From NCBI GenBank assembly GCA_947380285.1, contig CANCQD010000014.1:1-33269 (forward strand): a stretch of DNA of 33,269 nucleotides, given 5' to 3'. The position numbers were made by a program, and so were the translations under genes. The notes below the pieces were generated by a model. It worked only from the letters and a program-made list of their open reading frames with translations. It had not been told where the DNA came from and made no database searches. Each line of letters starts with the position of its first letter. Within the stretch, counting starts at the first letter, position 1. The DNA comes from Burkholderiaceae bacterium (GTDB lineage: Bacteria; Pseudomonadota; Gammaproteobacteria; Burkholderiales; Burkholderiaceae). Of this stretch, positions 1 through 8,743 are shown in pieces.

Positions 1-905
1 TGATTTGGTTCACTTTGAGCTACCTGCCAATCGCTCACATGGTTTGGTTCTGGCCTGGTCCAGATGACATCAAAGATGCTGCATCACTCGAAGCAATTAC
101 TGCTCGTGCTGGTTGGTTGTGGCAAAAAGGTGTTCTCGACTTTGCTGGCGGTACTGTTGTGCATATCAATGCTGCGATCGCTGGTTTGGTTGGTTCCTTT
201 GTTATCGGCAAGCGTTTGGGCTACGGTAAAGAGGCAATGAAGCCACATAACTTAGTTTATGTAATGGCTGGTGCTGCCCTCTTGTGGTTCGGCTGGTTTG
301 GTTTCAATGCTGGTTCAGCTCTTGAGGCAAACGGTAGTGCTGCCTTGGCATTCGTGAACACATATTTAGCTACTGCTGCTGCTGTATTAGGCTGGTCAGT
401 TGCTGAGTGGGTTCTCAAAGGTAAGCCATCCATGTTGGGCGCTGCATCTGGTTGCGTAGCAGGTTTAGTTGCAATTACTCCTGCAGCTGGATTTGCCGGT
501 CCAATGGGTTCAATCATCATTGGTTTGGTTGCTGGCGTAGTCTGCCTCTGGGGTGTTACTGGCCTGAAGAAGATTTTGGGCTCAGATGACAGCTTGGACG
601 TATTTGGTGTTCACGGCGTAGGCGGTATTACTGGTGCATTGCTGACTGGTGTATTTGCTGATCCAGCATTGGGTGGCTCTGGTATTTGGGATTATGTGGC
701 TAACGCTGTTGCTCCTGATTACTCGATTGCTAGCCAATTGTGGATCCAAGCTCAAGGCGTGATTACCACCATTATTTGGTCCGGCGTTGTTTCTTTCGTT
801 GCCTTCAAATTGATCGATATCGTGATTGGTTTGCGTGTTAAGGAAGAAGAAGAGCGCGAAGGATTAGATATCAGCTCACACGGTGAGACTGCTTACGAGT
901 CTTAA
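1..905 (+). CDS. amtB: Ammonium transporter AmtB, 3' part (5' end outside window)
   Basis: Inner-membrane ammonium channel, usually gated by the PII protein GlnK. The frame is open from the window edge, so the N-terminal part is missing; about 300 residues are visible. The first pore histidine lies in the motif GGTVVHINAAIAGL (His codon 162-164) and the second in FGVHGVGG (His codon 612-614), matching the conserved twin-His pair of Amt proteins. Several hydrophobic segments follow, and the cytoplasmic tail (GLRVKEEEEREGLD, then SSHGETAYES) is the conserved GlnK-contact tail. A strong terminator follows the stop codon, so this is the last gene of its transcript. A glnK partner would be expected upstream, outside the window. 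Confidence 0.96.
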   Translation, partial: IWFTLSYLPIAHMVWFWPGPDDIKDAASLEAITARAGWLWQKGVLDFAGGTVVHINAAIAGLVGSFVIGKRLGYGKEAMKPHNLVYVMAGAALLWFGWFGFNAGSALEANGSAALAFVNTYLATAAAVLGWSVAEWVLKGKPSMLGAASGCVAGLVAITPAAGFAGPMGSIIIGLVAGVVCLWGVTGLKKILGSDDSLDVFGVHGVGGITGALLTGVFADPALGGSGIWDYVANAVAPDYSIASQLWIQAQGVITTIIWSGVVSFVAFKLIDIVIGLRVKEEEEREGLDISSHGETAYES

Positions 906-955
906 TCAGTATTTACCCCTCACTGGGCGGCCCTGGTTGGCTGCCTAGTTTTAAG

Positions 956-987
956 CGCGGGATCCTCGGATCCCGCGTCTTTCTTTT
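956..987 (+). terminator. Rho-independent terminator after amtB
   Basis: A perfect 10-bp G+C-rich inverted repeat (956-965 with 968-977, cgcgggatcc/ggatcccgcg) around a 2-nt centre is followed by the T-rich run tctttctttt. It lies between amtB and gshA. Confidence 0.9.
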
Positions 988-1007
988 AATAATCTTACAA
1001 TGGTGGA

Positions 1008-2306
1008 ATGGTTCCACATCTCATCACTGCACTCACAGGCCCTTTGCTCGAATTAGAGTCAAAGGTTCTAGAAGCAACCCCAACTATTGAGCGTTGGTTT
1101 AGGCTGGAGTGGCAAGAACACACCCCGCCTTTTTACTGTTCAGTGGATTTGCGTAATTCCGGCTTTAAGTTGGCTCCGGTTGACACCAATCTTTTCCCTG
1201 GGGGGTTTAACAACCTTTCGCCGCAGATGCTGCCGCTTGCCGTTCAAGCTGCTATGGCTGCCATTGAGAAGATTTGTCCTGAAGCTAAGAATTTATTATT
1301 AATTCCTGAGCGCCACACTCGCAATACTTTCTATTTGCAAAATATAGCTCGCTTGTCTTCAATATTGCGTCAAGCCGGATTGAATGTTCGACTAGGCACC
1401 TTCTCAGAAGAAATTAAGAAACCTACCTGGATTGAGTTGCCGGATGGCAATCGCCTATTAATGGAGCCGCTTGCCCGATTGGGTCTTAAGAAGCAGCGTT
1501 TAGGTCTCAAAGATTTTGATCCTTGCTCGATTCTGTTGAATAACGACTTATCGGCAGGTATCCCTCCGATTCTAGAAAATATCTATGAACAGTACTTGCT
1601 GCCTGGCTTGCATGCTGGTTGGCATATCCGTCGCAAATCGAACCACTTTGCTGCATATGAAGAGGTGGCGAAGAAATTTGCCAAAGTGGTTGATATCGAT
1701 CCATGGATGATTAACCCCTATTTTTCAAGCTGCTCAAATATTAATTTCCACGAGCGCAAAGGTGAAGAAGAGTTACAAACTGCAGTAGAGCAAGTCTTGA
1801 AAAAGACCGCTAAGAAATATCGCGAATATGGAATTAAAGAGAAGCCTTATGTAGTTGTGAAGGCAGATGCCGGCACATATGGAATGGGCGTGATGGTCGT
1901 GAATGATCCCTCTCAGCTAAAGGGTTTGAATCGTAAAGACCGCAACAAAATGAGTGTGGTCAAGGAAGGCCTTGAAGTTAGTGATGTGCTGATTCAGGAG
2001 GGTGTCTATACCTTCGAGAAGGTTAATGAAGCGGTTGCCGAACCAGTGGTGTATATGATCGATCGTTACGTCATCGGTGGTTTCTATCGTGTTCATACTG
2101 ATCGTGGACCAGATGAAAACCTGAATGCACCAGGAATGCACTTTGTGCCTCTGGCTTTCGAGCAAAACTCAATGCCTGATCTAGGGGCTAAGCCGGGAAG
2201 CGCCGCTCCTAATCGCTTCTACTTATATGGTGTAGTTGCTCGCCTAGCGCTACTTGCTGCATCATTGGAGTTAGAGCGTACTGACCCTAATGCCGAAGCT
2301 GCATAA
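1008..2306 (+). CDS. gshA: Glutamate-cysteine ligase
   Basis: First step of glutathione synthesis: ATP-dependent joining of glutamate and cysteine in the cytoplasm. The 432-residue protein matches the proteobacterial GshA type known from Acidithiobacillus and betaproteobacteria (TIGR02049-like), not the E. coli type. Recognisable stretches are the N-terminal FYCSVDLRNSGFKLAPVDTN, FPGGFNNL, and a central VVKADAGTYGMGVMVV that resembles an ATP-grasp glycine loop. The ATG at 1008 sits 20 bp after the amtB terminator, so a promoter must be very close or lie inside the terminator region. gshB follows after 27 bp, making a gshA-gshB unit. The family assignment is from memory of its conserved motifs. 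Confidence 0.92.
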   Translation: MVPHLITALTGPLLELESKVLEATPTIERWFRLEWQEHTPPFYCSVDLRNSGFKLAPVDTNLFPGGFNNLSPQMLPLAVQAAMAAIEKICPEAKNLLLIPERHTRNTFYLQNIARLSSILRQAGLNVRLGTFSEEIKKPTWIELPDGNRLLMEPLARLGLKKQRLGLKDFDPCSILLNNDLSAGIPPILENIYEQYLLPGLHAGWHIRRKSNHFAAYEEVAKKFAKVVDIDPWMINPYFSSCSNINFHERKGEEELQTAVEQVLKKTAKKYREYGIKEKPYVVVKADAGTYGMGVMVVNDPSQLKGLNRKDRNKMSVVKEGLEVSDVLIQEGVYTFEKVNEAVAEPVVYMIDRYVIGGFYRVHTDRGPDENLNAPGMHFVPLAFEQNSMPDLGAKPGSAAPNRFYLYGVVARLALLAASLELERTDPNAEAA

Positions 2307-2333
2307 ATAAAATACTAATCTCTCAATAGAAAA

Positions 2334-3275
2334 ATGAACCTTCTTTTTATTGCGGACCCCCTTGATTCTTTTAAGATTCAAAAAGATTCCACGTTCGCAA
2401 TGATGCGAGTTGCGCAAGAGGCGGGACATCGTTTGTGGTTTTGCCAAAGTAAAAATGTATTGTGGAGAGATGATTATGTAGTTGCCGATTGCCAGTCTTT
2501 GGTAATTAAGCCAAGCTCTACGACTTGGTTTGAACTGGGTGAGATTGAGTCTCGAGCGCTCAACTCTTTTTCTGCGGTCCTAATGCGTACGGATCCGCCA
2601 TTCGATATTGAATACCTCAATACCACTTGGTTGTTATCAGCAGCAGTTCGCCAGGGCGCAAAAGTATTTAATGAGCCAAGTGCTGTTCGCGATCACTCAG
2701 AAAAGCTATCCATTACAGAATTTCCGGATCTTATTCCACCCACTTTAGTTACGCGTGAATTGGCAGCTGTAGAGCGTTTCCATCAAACTCACCGAGATAT
2801 CGTGATCAAACCCTTAGATGGCATGGGGGGTATGGGCGTATTTAGAGTGGGTGCTGATGGCCTTAATCTTGCAAGCATCGTCGAAACGCTTGGTGAGAAT
2901 GGCGCCAGAACCTTGATGGCCCAACGTTTTCTTCCTGAAATTACCCAGGGCGATAAGCGCGTGCTTTTAATTGGCGGAGAAGTGGTGCCGTTTGCGCTAG
3001 CTCGCATACCTCAGGGTAGCGAAATCCGGGGCAACTTAGCTGCGGGCGGTAAAGGTGTTGCAATGCCCTTAACTGAGACTGAAAAAAGAGTCGCCGAAAA
3101 ATTAGCGCCGGTTTTAAATCAGCGTGGATTATTCTTAGTGGGATTAGATTTAATTGGTGGCTACCTCACAGAAATTAATGTGACAAGCCCTACTTGTTTT
3201 GTTGAAATTACCAATCAAACTGACTTTAATGTCCCGCAATTTTGGTTGACTGCACTAGAGAAAGCATCGGCATAA
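2334..3275 (+). CDS. gshB: Glutathione synthase
   Basis: Second step of glutathione synthesis: adds glycine to gamma-glutamylcysteine using ATP. The 313 residues cover the usual length. Visible are the N-terminal MNLLFIADPLDSFKIQKDST typical of prokaryotic GshB, the ATP-grasp loop KPLDGMGGMGVFRV, and the metal-binding end LTEINVTSPTCFVEI. The start is fixed by this conserved N-terminus; there is no clear Shine-Dalgarno site upstream (only A-rich sequence), so translation may depend on gshA. The stop codon is 2 bp before the PTS IIA start, implying co-transcription with the PTS genes. Confidence 0.96.
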   Translation: MNLLFIADPLDSFKIQKDSTFAMMRVAQEAGHRLWFCQSKNVLWRDDYVVADCQSLVIKPSSTTWFELGEIESRALNSFSAVLMRTDPPFDIEYLNTTWLLSAAVRQGAKVFNEPSAVRDHSEKLSITEFPDLIPPTLVTRELAAVERFHQTHRDIVIKPLDGMGGMGVFRVGADGLNLASIVETLGENGARTLMAQRFLPEITQGDKRVLLIGGEVVPFALARIPQGSEIRGNLAAGGKGVAMPLTETEKRVAEKLAPVLNQRGLFLVGLDLIGGYLTEINVTSPTCFVEITNQTDFNVPQFWLTALEKASA

Positions 3276-3277
3276 AT

Positions 3278-3700
3278 ATGGTTGGAATTGTCATCGTGGC
3301 TCACACACCAGTTGCTAGCGCAATGCTAGGGTTTGCTGAACACGCTTTTGGTGTATTGCCTGAACGAGTTCGTGCGGTGGATATTCCGCCTCATGAAGAT
3401 ACCAGGGCGAGTTTTGATCGAGTGCTCAAGGCTGCTTACGGTGTGAATACGGGTAATGGCGTCCTGATTTTGACGGACGTAATGGGCGCAACCCCTGCCA
3501 ATGTAGCCTCTAAGCTGGAGGCCCTCGGTCCATTATCGGGATTGAATGCACCCGTAATTGTGCTGGCGGGATTAAACCTCCCGATGCTGATGCGTTGCAT
3601 CTCTCATCGGGGGGGGAGTTTAGAGGAATTGGCACAGAAAGCGCTTGCTGGCGGACAACACGGCATCTTGCGCTTAGGTGCAAAAGTAAATCAAGAATAA
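3278..3700 (+). CDS. PTS mannose-family EIIA component
   Basis: Soluble phosphocarrier of the mannose/ManX IIA fold, 140 residues. I chose ATG 3278, because MVGIVIVAHTPVASAML is the canonical beginning and puts the phospho-accepting histidine at residue 9; the longer frame opening inside gshB is not needed. LILTDVMGATPANVA is the second conserved loop. It is followed by HPr and EI, but no IIB, IIC or IID genes are here, so it probably serves a regulatory phosphorelay rather than sugar uptake. The IIA family is clear; its target is not visible. Confidence 0.9.
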   Translation: MVGIVIVAHTPVASAMLGFAEHAFGVLPERVRAVDIPPHEDTRASFDRVLKAAYGVNTGNGVLILTDVMGATPANVASKLEALGPLSGLNAPVIVLAGLNLPMLMRCISHRGGSLEELAQKALAGGQHGILRLGAKVNQE

Positions 3701-3717
3701 ATAAAGGCCCTTACACA

Positions 3718-3987
3718 ATGCCTATCGCAGAAATTGAAATCATTAATAAATTAGGCTTGCATGCTCGTGCATCTGCAAAGCTTTCGCAGTTAGCTGCGCA
3801 GTTCCCCTGTGAAATATTCCTGTCACGTAATGGACGTCAAATTAATGCTAAGAGCATTATGGGCGTGATGATGTTGGCAGCAGGAATTGGCAGCACTGTA
3901 ACCCTTGAGACGGTTGGTGAGAAAGCGGATGAAGCAATGCAAGCGCTCACTGCATTAATTAATGACCGCTTTGGCGAAGGCGAGTAA
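3718..3987 (+). CDS. ptsH: Phosphocarrier protein HPr
   Basis: Small PTS phosphocarrier of 89 residues that takes phosphate from EI on His15 (motif GLHARASAKL) and passes it to IIA. Ser46 in the motif NAKSIMGVMML is kept, so it could also be a target of HPr kinase. The start at 3718 is set by the conserved MPIAEIEIINKLGLHARA beginning and a possible AAAGG ribosome site upstream; the longer open frame that starts inside the IIA gene is not real. It ends 5 bp before ptsI. Confidence 0.95.
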   Translation: MPIAEIEIINKLGLHARASAKLSQLAAQFPCEIFLSRNGRQINAKSIMGVMMLAAGIGSTVTLETVGEKADEAMQALTALINDRFGEGE

Positions 3988-3992
3988 ATAGC

Positions 3993-5744
3993 ATGACTTT
4001 TGCTTTGCACGGAATTCCGGTATCAAAAGGCATTGCTATTGGCAGGGCGGTACTGATTTCACGTGCAGCATTAGAGGTGAGTCATCACCTAGTTGAGGCT
4101 GGCAAAGAAGAGGCTGAAGCTCAAAAGCTATTGGATGCATTTGATCAGGTTCGTCTAGAGCTTGATCAATTACGCCAGGGATTGCCAAAAGATGCGCCAC
4201 AAGAGATGGCGGCATTCTTGGATGTACATAGCATGATTTTGGCCGACCCATCTTTGGCTGAAAAGCCCATTAAATTAATTCGTACGCAACGATTAAATGC
4301 GGCCTGGGCTTTAACAACTGAACTCAATGATCTTTTGGAGCAATTTGCAGACATCGAGGATACGTATTTAAAAGAGCGTGCCCATGACATTCGCCAGGTT
4401 GCTGAGCGCGTCATTAAGGCATTAAATGCCCAGAAAAAAGACGTATTAAATGATTCTGATTTTTTACCCACGACTGATATTGGGGTTGACTCAATCATCG
4501 TCGCTCATGATATTGCTCCACACGACATGCTTCGTTTTAAAGAGCATGCGTTTACGGGTTTTGTAACTGATCTTGGTGGCAAGACCTCCCATACTGCTAT
4601 TGTGGCTCGTAGTATGGAGATTCCTGCGGTAGTGGGTGTGCGGCACGCTAGTGAAATGATTCGTCACGGCGATTGGTTGGTATTAGATGGTGAGCGAGGG
4701 GTAGTAGTAGTCGCCCCTGATGAGCAGTTGCTGGCCGAATACCGCAAACTACAAACTCAAGTTTTAAAAGAAGTGCGCAAGCTTCAACAGTTAAAGCATG
4801 CAAAAACTGAAACGGCTGACCGTGTTGAGATTGAGTTATTGGCCAATATTGAATTACCAGAAGATGCGATTCAGGCGGTGAAGTTGGGGGCTGTGGGCGT
4901 TGGCCTGTTCCGCTCTGAATTTTTATTTATGGACCGCAAGCAGGCTTTGCCGGATGAAGAGCAGCAGTATCAAGAATATCGTCGCGTCGTTGATTTAATG
5001 CATGGCTTGCCTGTCAATATTAGAACGATTGACGTTGGTGCAGATAAGGCGCTGGGCGGTGGCGGTGATATTTCGCAAACAGGCACATCCCCATTGGGGT
5101 TGCGGGCGATTCGCTGGTCTTTAACAGAACCTGAAATCTTTTTAACGCAACTCAGAGCGATACTGCGCGCATCAGCACATGGTCAGGCGCGCATCATGAT
5201 TCCAATGTTGGCGCATGCCAAAGAGATTGATGAAACTTTTAGGCTGATTGAAAAAGCCAAGCAGCAATTGCATCAACGTGGAAAAGCATTTAATCCAAAC
5301 ATACAAGTCGGAGCCATGATTGAAATTCCGGCGGCTGCTTTGGTGCTGCCATTATTCATAAATCGATTTGATTTTCTTTCTATTGGTACAAATGACTTAA
5401 TTCAGTACACATTGGCGATTGATCGGGCAGATCATTCAGTAGCGCATTTATATGATCCTTTGCACCCAGCGATATTAAATTTATTGGCAAATATCATCGA
5501 ACAAGCTAAGCGCGCAAATGTACCTGTTGCTGTTTGTGGTGAGATGGCTGGAGACCCTACGTTAACAAAGCTTTTGCTTGCATTAGGCCTGACCGATTTT
5601 TCAATGCACTTCAGTCAGTTACTGCTGGTTAAGCGCGAGATTCTAAAGGCCAATGTAGGTTTATTAAAAGCGCGTGTATCTAGAGTCTTGAAGGCTTATG
5701 AGCCCGAAGAGCAGGTAAAAGCTTTAGAGCGCTTGCTGTCTTAA
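3993..5744 (+). CDS. ptsI: PTS enzyme I (phosphoenolpyruvate-protein phosphotransferase)
   Basis: Takes phosphate from phosphoenolpyruvate and passes it to HPr; cytoplasmic, 583 residues, standard length. The active-site histidine is near residue 200 in GGKTSHTAIVARSMEIPAV. The PEP-binding domain shows GLFRSEFLFMDR, SIGTNDLIQYTLAIDR and the catalytic cysteine in VAVCGEMAGDP. It ends with tandem stops (TAA TGA), right before a 12-bp tandem repeat. Last gene of the apparent gshA-gshB-IIA-ptsH-ptsI transcript. Confidence 0.97.
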   Translation: MTFALHGIPVSKGIAIGRAVLISRAALEVSHHLVEAGKEEAEAQKLLDAFDQVRLELDQLRQGLPKDAPQEMAAFLDVHSMILADPSLAEKPIKLIRTQRLNAAWALTTELNDLLEQFADIEDTYLKERAHDIRQVAERVIKALNAQKKDVLNDSDFLPTTDIGVDSIIVAHDIAPHDMLRFKEHAFTGFVTDLGGKTSHTAIVARSMEIPAVVGVRHASEMIRHGDWLVLDGERGVVVVAPDEQLLAEYRKLQTQVLKEVRKLQQLKHAKTETADRVEIELLANIELPEDAIQAVKLGAVGVGLFRSEFLFMDRKQALPDEEQQYQEYRRVVDLMHGLPVNIRTIDVGADKALGGGGDISQTGTSPLGLRAIRWSLTEPEIFLTQLRAILRASAHGQARIMIPMLAHAKEIDETFRLIEKAKQQLHQRGKAFNPNIQVGAMIEIPAAALVLPLFINRFDFLSIGTNDLIQYTLAIDRADHSVAHLYDPLHPAILNLLANIIEQAKRANVPVAVCGEMAGDPTLTKLLLALGLTDFSMHFSQLLLVKREILKANVGLLKARVSRVLKAYEPEEQVKALERLLS

Positions 5745-5750
5745 TGACTT

Positions 5751-5810
5751 AGTGCGTTGCTTAGTGCGTTGCTTAGTGCGTTGCTTAGTGCGTTGCTTAG
5801 TGCGTTATTT
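5751..5810. repeat. 12-bp tandem repeat, five units
   Basis: Four perfect copies of agtgcgttgctt (5751-5798) are followed by one variant, agtgcgttattt (5799-5810), then a decayed start of a sixth (agtgtgagga). It fills the gap between the convergent ptsI and moeB-like genes and touches the moeB-like stop codon. The unit is a multiple of three, so both flanking frames stay in phase through it. It lacks spacers and dyad symmetry, so it is not a CRISPR or a terminator. Confidence 0.95.
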
Positions 5811-6561
5811 AGTGTGAGGAGCCGCACACTGAGCACTCAGAATTACGACTAATACGGATTTCATCTATTTGGGTGGTTCGACCATTCCAAAGCAACATAC
5901 GACCCACTAAGGGCTCTCCAAAACCAATTAGGACTTGTAGTGCTTGAGCTGCTTGCATAGCTCCAATAATGCCCACTAATGGTGAGAAGATGCCCATGCT
6001 GGAGCAACTAACTTCTTCAAACTGTTCATTTGGAGAAAAGATGCAGGCATAGCATGGTGAGCTAGGGTCACTTGGATTAAAGACGCTGACTTGACCGTCA
6101 AACTGAAGGGCTGATCCTGAGACCAATGGAATTTGATGCTTGACGCAAGCAGCATTAATTAAGTGTCTGGTTGAAAAGTTATCCGTGCAATCTAGGACGA
6201 CATTAACGCTTGGGAGCAATTCATCCAATAACGAAGCGGTAGCCTTAGCTTGAATGGTTTCAATCTGAATTGTGGAATTGAGCCGTTGAAGAAACTCTTT
6301 CCCAGAACTCACTTTACTTTTGCCGACGCTACTTTCATCATGCATGATTTGGCGTTGCAAATTGGTGAGCTCTACATCGTCATGATCTATTAGGGTAATG
6401 TGGCCTACGCCTGCTGCAGCGAGATAAGGTGCAGCAGCGCTACCCAGGCCGCCGGCACCTATAACTAATGCGTGTGCAACTAGAAGTTTCTCTTGGCCGG
6501 CGACATCAATTTCCTCAAGCAGCAAGTGCCTTGAGTATCGAAGTAACTGCTCGTCATTCAT
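5809..6561 (-). CDS. moeB: MoeB/ThiF/HesA family adenylyltransferase
   Basis: E1-like enzyme that adenylates the C-terminal glycine of a sulfur-carrier protein (MoaD or ThiS) for molybdopterin or thiamine synthesis. 250 residues, the usual MoeB length. Visible: N-terminal LLRYSRHLLLEEIDVAGQEK, nucleotide loop VIGAGGLGSAA (about 34-44), NLQRQIMH, DCTDNFSTRHLIN, and four zinc cysteines in CYAC and CSVCG near the end. Which carrier protein it serves cannot be told from context, since no moa or thi gene is nearby. It is the last gene of the gpmA-ctpA-moeB run, 24 bp after the protease gene. Confidence 0.88.
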   Translation of the reverse strand: MNDEQLLRYSRHLLLEEIDVAGQEKLLVAHALVIGAGGLGSAAAPYLAAAGVGHITLIDHDDVELTNLQRQIMHDESSVGKSKVSSGKEFLQRLNSTIQIETIQAKATASLLDELLPSVNVVLDCTDNFSTRHLINAACVKHQIPLVSGSALQFDGQVSVFNPSDPSSPCYACIFSPNEQFEEVSCSSMGIFSPLVGIIGAMQAAQALQVLIGFGEPLVGRMLLWNGRTTQIDEIRISRNSECSVCGSSH

Positions 6562-6585
6562 GTGCCAGCCGCAGAGATTAAAAGA

Positions 6586-8022
6586 TTATTCGAGTTTGGA
6601 TGAAGAGCGCTTCACAGGCTGGCCATTAATAAAAGCCACCGCTTGGGAGAGCATAAAGTCATCAGCACTTCCCAGTTCAGTGGGCTTCTTATTTTTTTCC
6701 TTCTCTTTTTCCTCGGGAGTCTTCTTGGCATTTTTTTCTTCAATGCGTTGTAACTCTTCGAGACGACGTTGTTCGCGGTCTTTAATTAGCTTGTCTTCAG
6801 CAGATTGCTTATTGCGTAGATGTTTTTCGCTATCAATCTCGCGAGTAATTAATACGTCATCAGGATCGCCATCTTTATTTTGATCGACTGGAATATCTGG
6901 CTTAACACCAAAAGCCTGAATCGATTTTCCGCTCGGGGTGTAGTAATAAGCGGTAGTAATCTTCAGCGCAGAGTCATTGGTAAGGGGGCGAACAGTTTGC
7001 ACTGAGCCTTTACCAAAGGTCGTTTTCCCAATAATGGTTGCGCGCTTGTAGTCCTGAAGTGCGCCAGCCACAATTTCAGAAGCTGAAGCGGAGTAGGCGT
7101 TCACCAAAACCACCATAGGCAATTTCTTAAAGATGGCTGGAATACCTGCCAAAGGATCGCCAGGCTCATTGAGGCGATACATGGCTGGGGTGGCATTAAA
7201 TACCTGTTTTGAATCTGGAGACTGACCTTTAGTGGAAACAATGATCGCGTCAGCTGGCAAGAATGCCGCAGCTACACCTACAGCGCCTTGCAATAATCCA
7301 CCGCCGTTGTTGCGAAGATCCAGAATGATGCCTTTGAGCTTCGGATCTTGATTGGCAATATCGGTCAATTTCTTAGCAAGATCGGGAACAGTACGCTCTT
7401 GAAAACTGGTGATCCTTACCCAAGCTATATCGTTGTCGAGAATTTTTGTTTTGACAGATTGAACTTTAATTTCTGCTCGTGTAATCGTTACTGGAAAGCT
7501 TCGTTCTTCACTCTTACGGAACACTGTCAAGGTAATTTTGGTTCCAGGGGTGCCGCGCATGGTACGCACCGCTTTATCTAAAGACATGCCGCGTACAGGT
7601 TTGTCATCAAGGCGTGTAATTAAGTCACCCGCCTGAAGGCCTGCGCGCGCAGCAGGGCTGTCTTCAATAGGATTTAGTACTTTAACCACACCATCTTCAG
7701 AAGTAATTTCAATTCCGAGGCCCGCAAACTTTCCAGAAGTTTGCTCTTGCATTTCTGAAAAATCTTTTTTATCTAAGAAGGTGGAATGTGGGTCAAGACT
7801 ACTCACCATGCCTTTAACGGCATCTGTCAATAATTGTTTATCTTCAATAGGCTCAACATACTCGCGCTTAATCTGGGCAAAGACATTGGATAGTGTCCGT
7901 AACTCGTCCAAGGGTAGCTGGGTGCTTTGCTGCTGTGCGGTCGCAGAGAGTTGGATTGTGGCTGCCACGCCCGCTATAAGACCGACGGCTATTAGGGCAA
8001 AGTTCTTTAGAAATTGGCGCAT
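6586..8022 (-). CDS. ctpA: S41 family C-terminal processing protease
   Basis: Periplasmic serine protease of the CtpA/Prc type, 478 residues. Residues 1-30 form a signal peptide or membrane anchor, about 90-170 a PDZ domain (FAGLGIEITSEDGVVKV, AGLQAGDLITRLDD), and the S41 domain follows. The Ser-Lys pair is read as Ser313 in SASASEI and Lys338 in GKTTFGKGSVQ, 25 residues apart as in E. coli Prc. Residues about 395-450 are a highly charged Lys/Glu-rich stretch, likely a coiled or disordered tail. It lies 12 bp downstream of gpmA in the same direction. Confidence 0.94.
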   Translation of the reverse strand: MRQFLKNFALIAVGLIAGVAATIQLSATAQQQSTQLPLDELRTLSNVFAQIKREYVEPIEDKQLLTDAVKGMVSSLDPHSTFLDKKDFSEMQEQTSGKFAGLGIEITSEDGVVKVLNPIEDSPAARAGLQAGDLITRLDDKPVRGMSLDKAVRTMRGTPGTKITLTVFRKSEERSFPVTITRAEIKVQSVKTKILDNDIAWVRITSFQERTVPDLAKKLTDIANQDPKLKGIILDLRNNGGGLLQGAVGVAAAFLPADAIIVSTKGQSPDSKQVFNATPAMYRLNEPGDPLAGIPAIFKKLPMVVLVNAYSASASEIVAGALQDYKRATIIGKTTFGKGSVQTVRPLTNDSALKITTAYYYTPSGKSIQAFGVKPDIPVDQNKDGDPDDVLITREIDSEKHLRNKQSAEDKLIKDREQRRLEELQRIEEKNAKKTPEEKEKEKNKKPTELGSADDFMLSQAVAFINGQPVKRSSSKLE

Positions 8023-8034
8023 ATCTCTTTTGCT

Positions 8035-8724
8035 TTAATCCAAATAAAAGTGTTGAATGGGTTTGAGGTTATCGTCTAATTCGTAAACAAGAGGAACGCC
8101 ATTAGGAACGTTTATCTCCATGATGGCTTCATCAGACAGTTGGTCTAAATACTTAATTAATGAGCGGATGCTATTTCCATGTGCCACTAAGAGAACGCGT
8201 TTGCCGGCCTTTAGTGCAGGAGCAATAGACTCATTCCACAATGGCAACACACGCTCAACGTTATCTTTAAGACACTCGCCCAATGGAATATCCGAGGTAT
8301 TTAGTTTGGAGTAACGAGCATCATTTTTTGGATTACGCTCATCTTCGAACTCAAGCAAGGGTGGACGTACGTCATATGAGCGACGCCAAATATGAACTTG
8401 TTCATCACCATACTTCGTTGCTGTCTCTGCTTTATTGAGGCCAGTAAGCGCACCATAGTGACGCTCATTGAGGCGCCAGCTATGAACTACTGGAAGCCAC
8501 ATTAAATCCATGGCGTCTTGGACATGCCAAAGGGTGCGAATGGCGCGCCTTAAAACAGAGGTATAGGCGATATCAAATTCATAGCCTGCTTTACGCAGAT
8601 TTTCGCCTGCTGCTAAGGCCTGTTCTACGCCTTTAGGGGTTAAGTCAACGTCCGCCCAGCCGGTGAAGCGGTTTTCAAGGTTCCAGGCGGATTCGCCATG
8701 ACGAATAAGGACAAGTTGTTTCAT
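8035..8724 (-). CDS. gpmA: 2,3-bisphosphoglycerate-dependent phosphoglycerate mutase
   Basis: Glycolysis/gluconeogenesis: interconverts 3- and 2-phosphoglycerate. 229 residues, with the phosphorylated histidine at His9 in [10 protein letters not shown], the substrate loop [15 protein letters not shown], the acid in LNERHYG, and the second catalytic histidine at His182 in VAHGNS. It is first in a (-) run with the S41 protease and the MoeB-like gene, and diverges from the rhodanese gene with only 19 bp between start codons. A -10-like TAGAAT lies exactly 6 nt before its ATG. Confidence 0.97.
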   Translation of the reverse strand: MKQLVLIRHGESAWNLENRFTGWADVDLTPKGVEQALAAGENLRKAGYEFDIAYTSVLRRAIRTLWHVQDAMDLMWLPVVHSWRLNERHYGALTGLNKAETATKYGDEQVHIWRRSYDVRPPLLEFEDERNPKNDARYSKLNTSDIPLGECLKDNVERVLPLWNESIAPALKAGKRVLLVAHGNSIRSLIKYLDQLSDEAIMEINVPNGVPLVYELDDNLKPIQHFYLD

Positions 8725-8743
8725 AGAGCCATTCTATAATCTG
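8725..8743. promoter_or_regulatory. Compact bidirectional promoter between gpmA and the rhodanese gene
   Basis: The whole intergenic space is 19 bp. On the + strand a perfect TATAAT (8735-8740) lies 6 nt before the ATG at 8747; on the - strand TAGAAT (8736 down to 8731) lies 6 nt before the gpmA ATG at 8724. The two hexamers overlap by two bases. A start site 7 nt after each -10 would be the A of the start codon, i.e. leaderless mRNA both ways. No convincing -35 box is visible for either direction, so this is a prediction. Confidence 0.55.

Noticed and set aside
5751..5810. Possible CRISPR array
   Set aside because: Units are contiguous 12-bp direct repeats with no spacers and no cas genes nearby.
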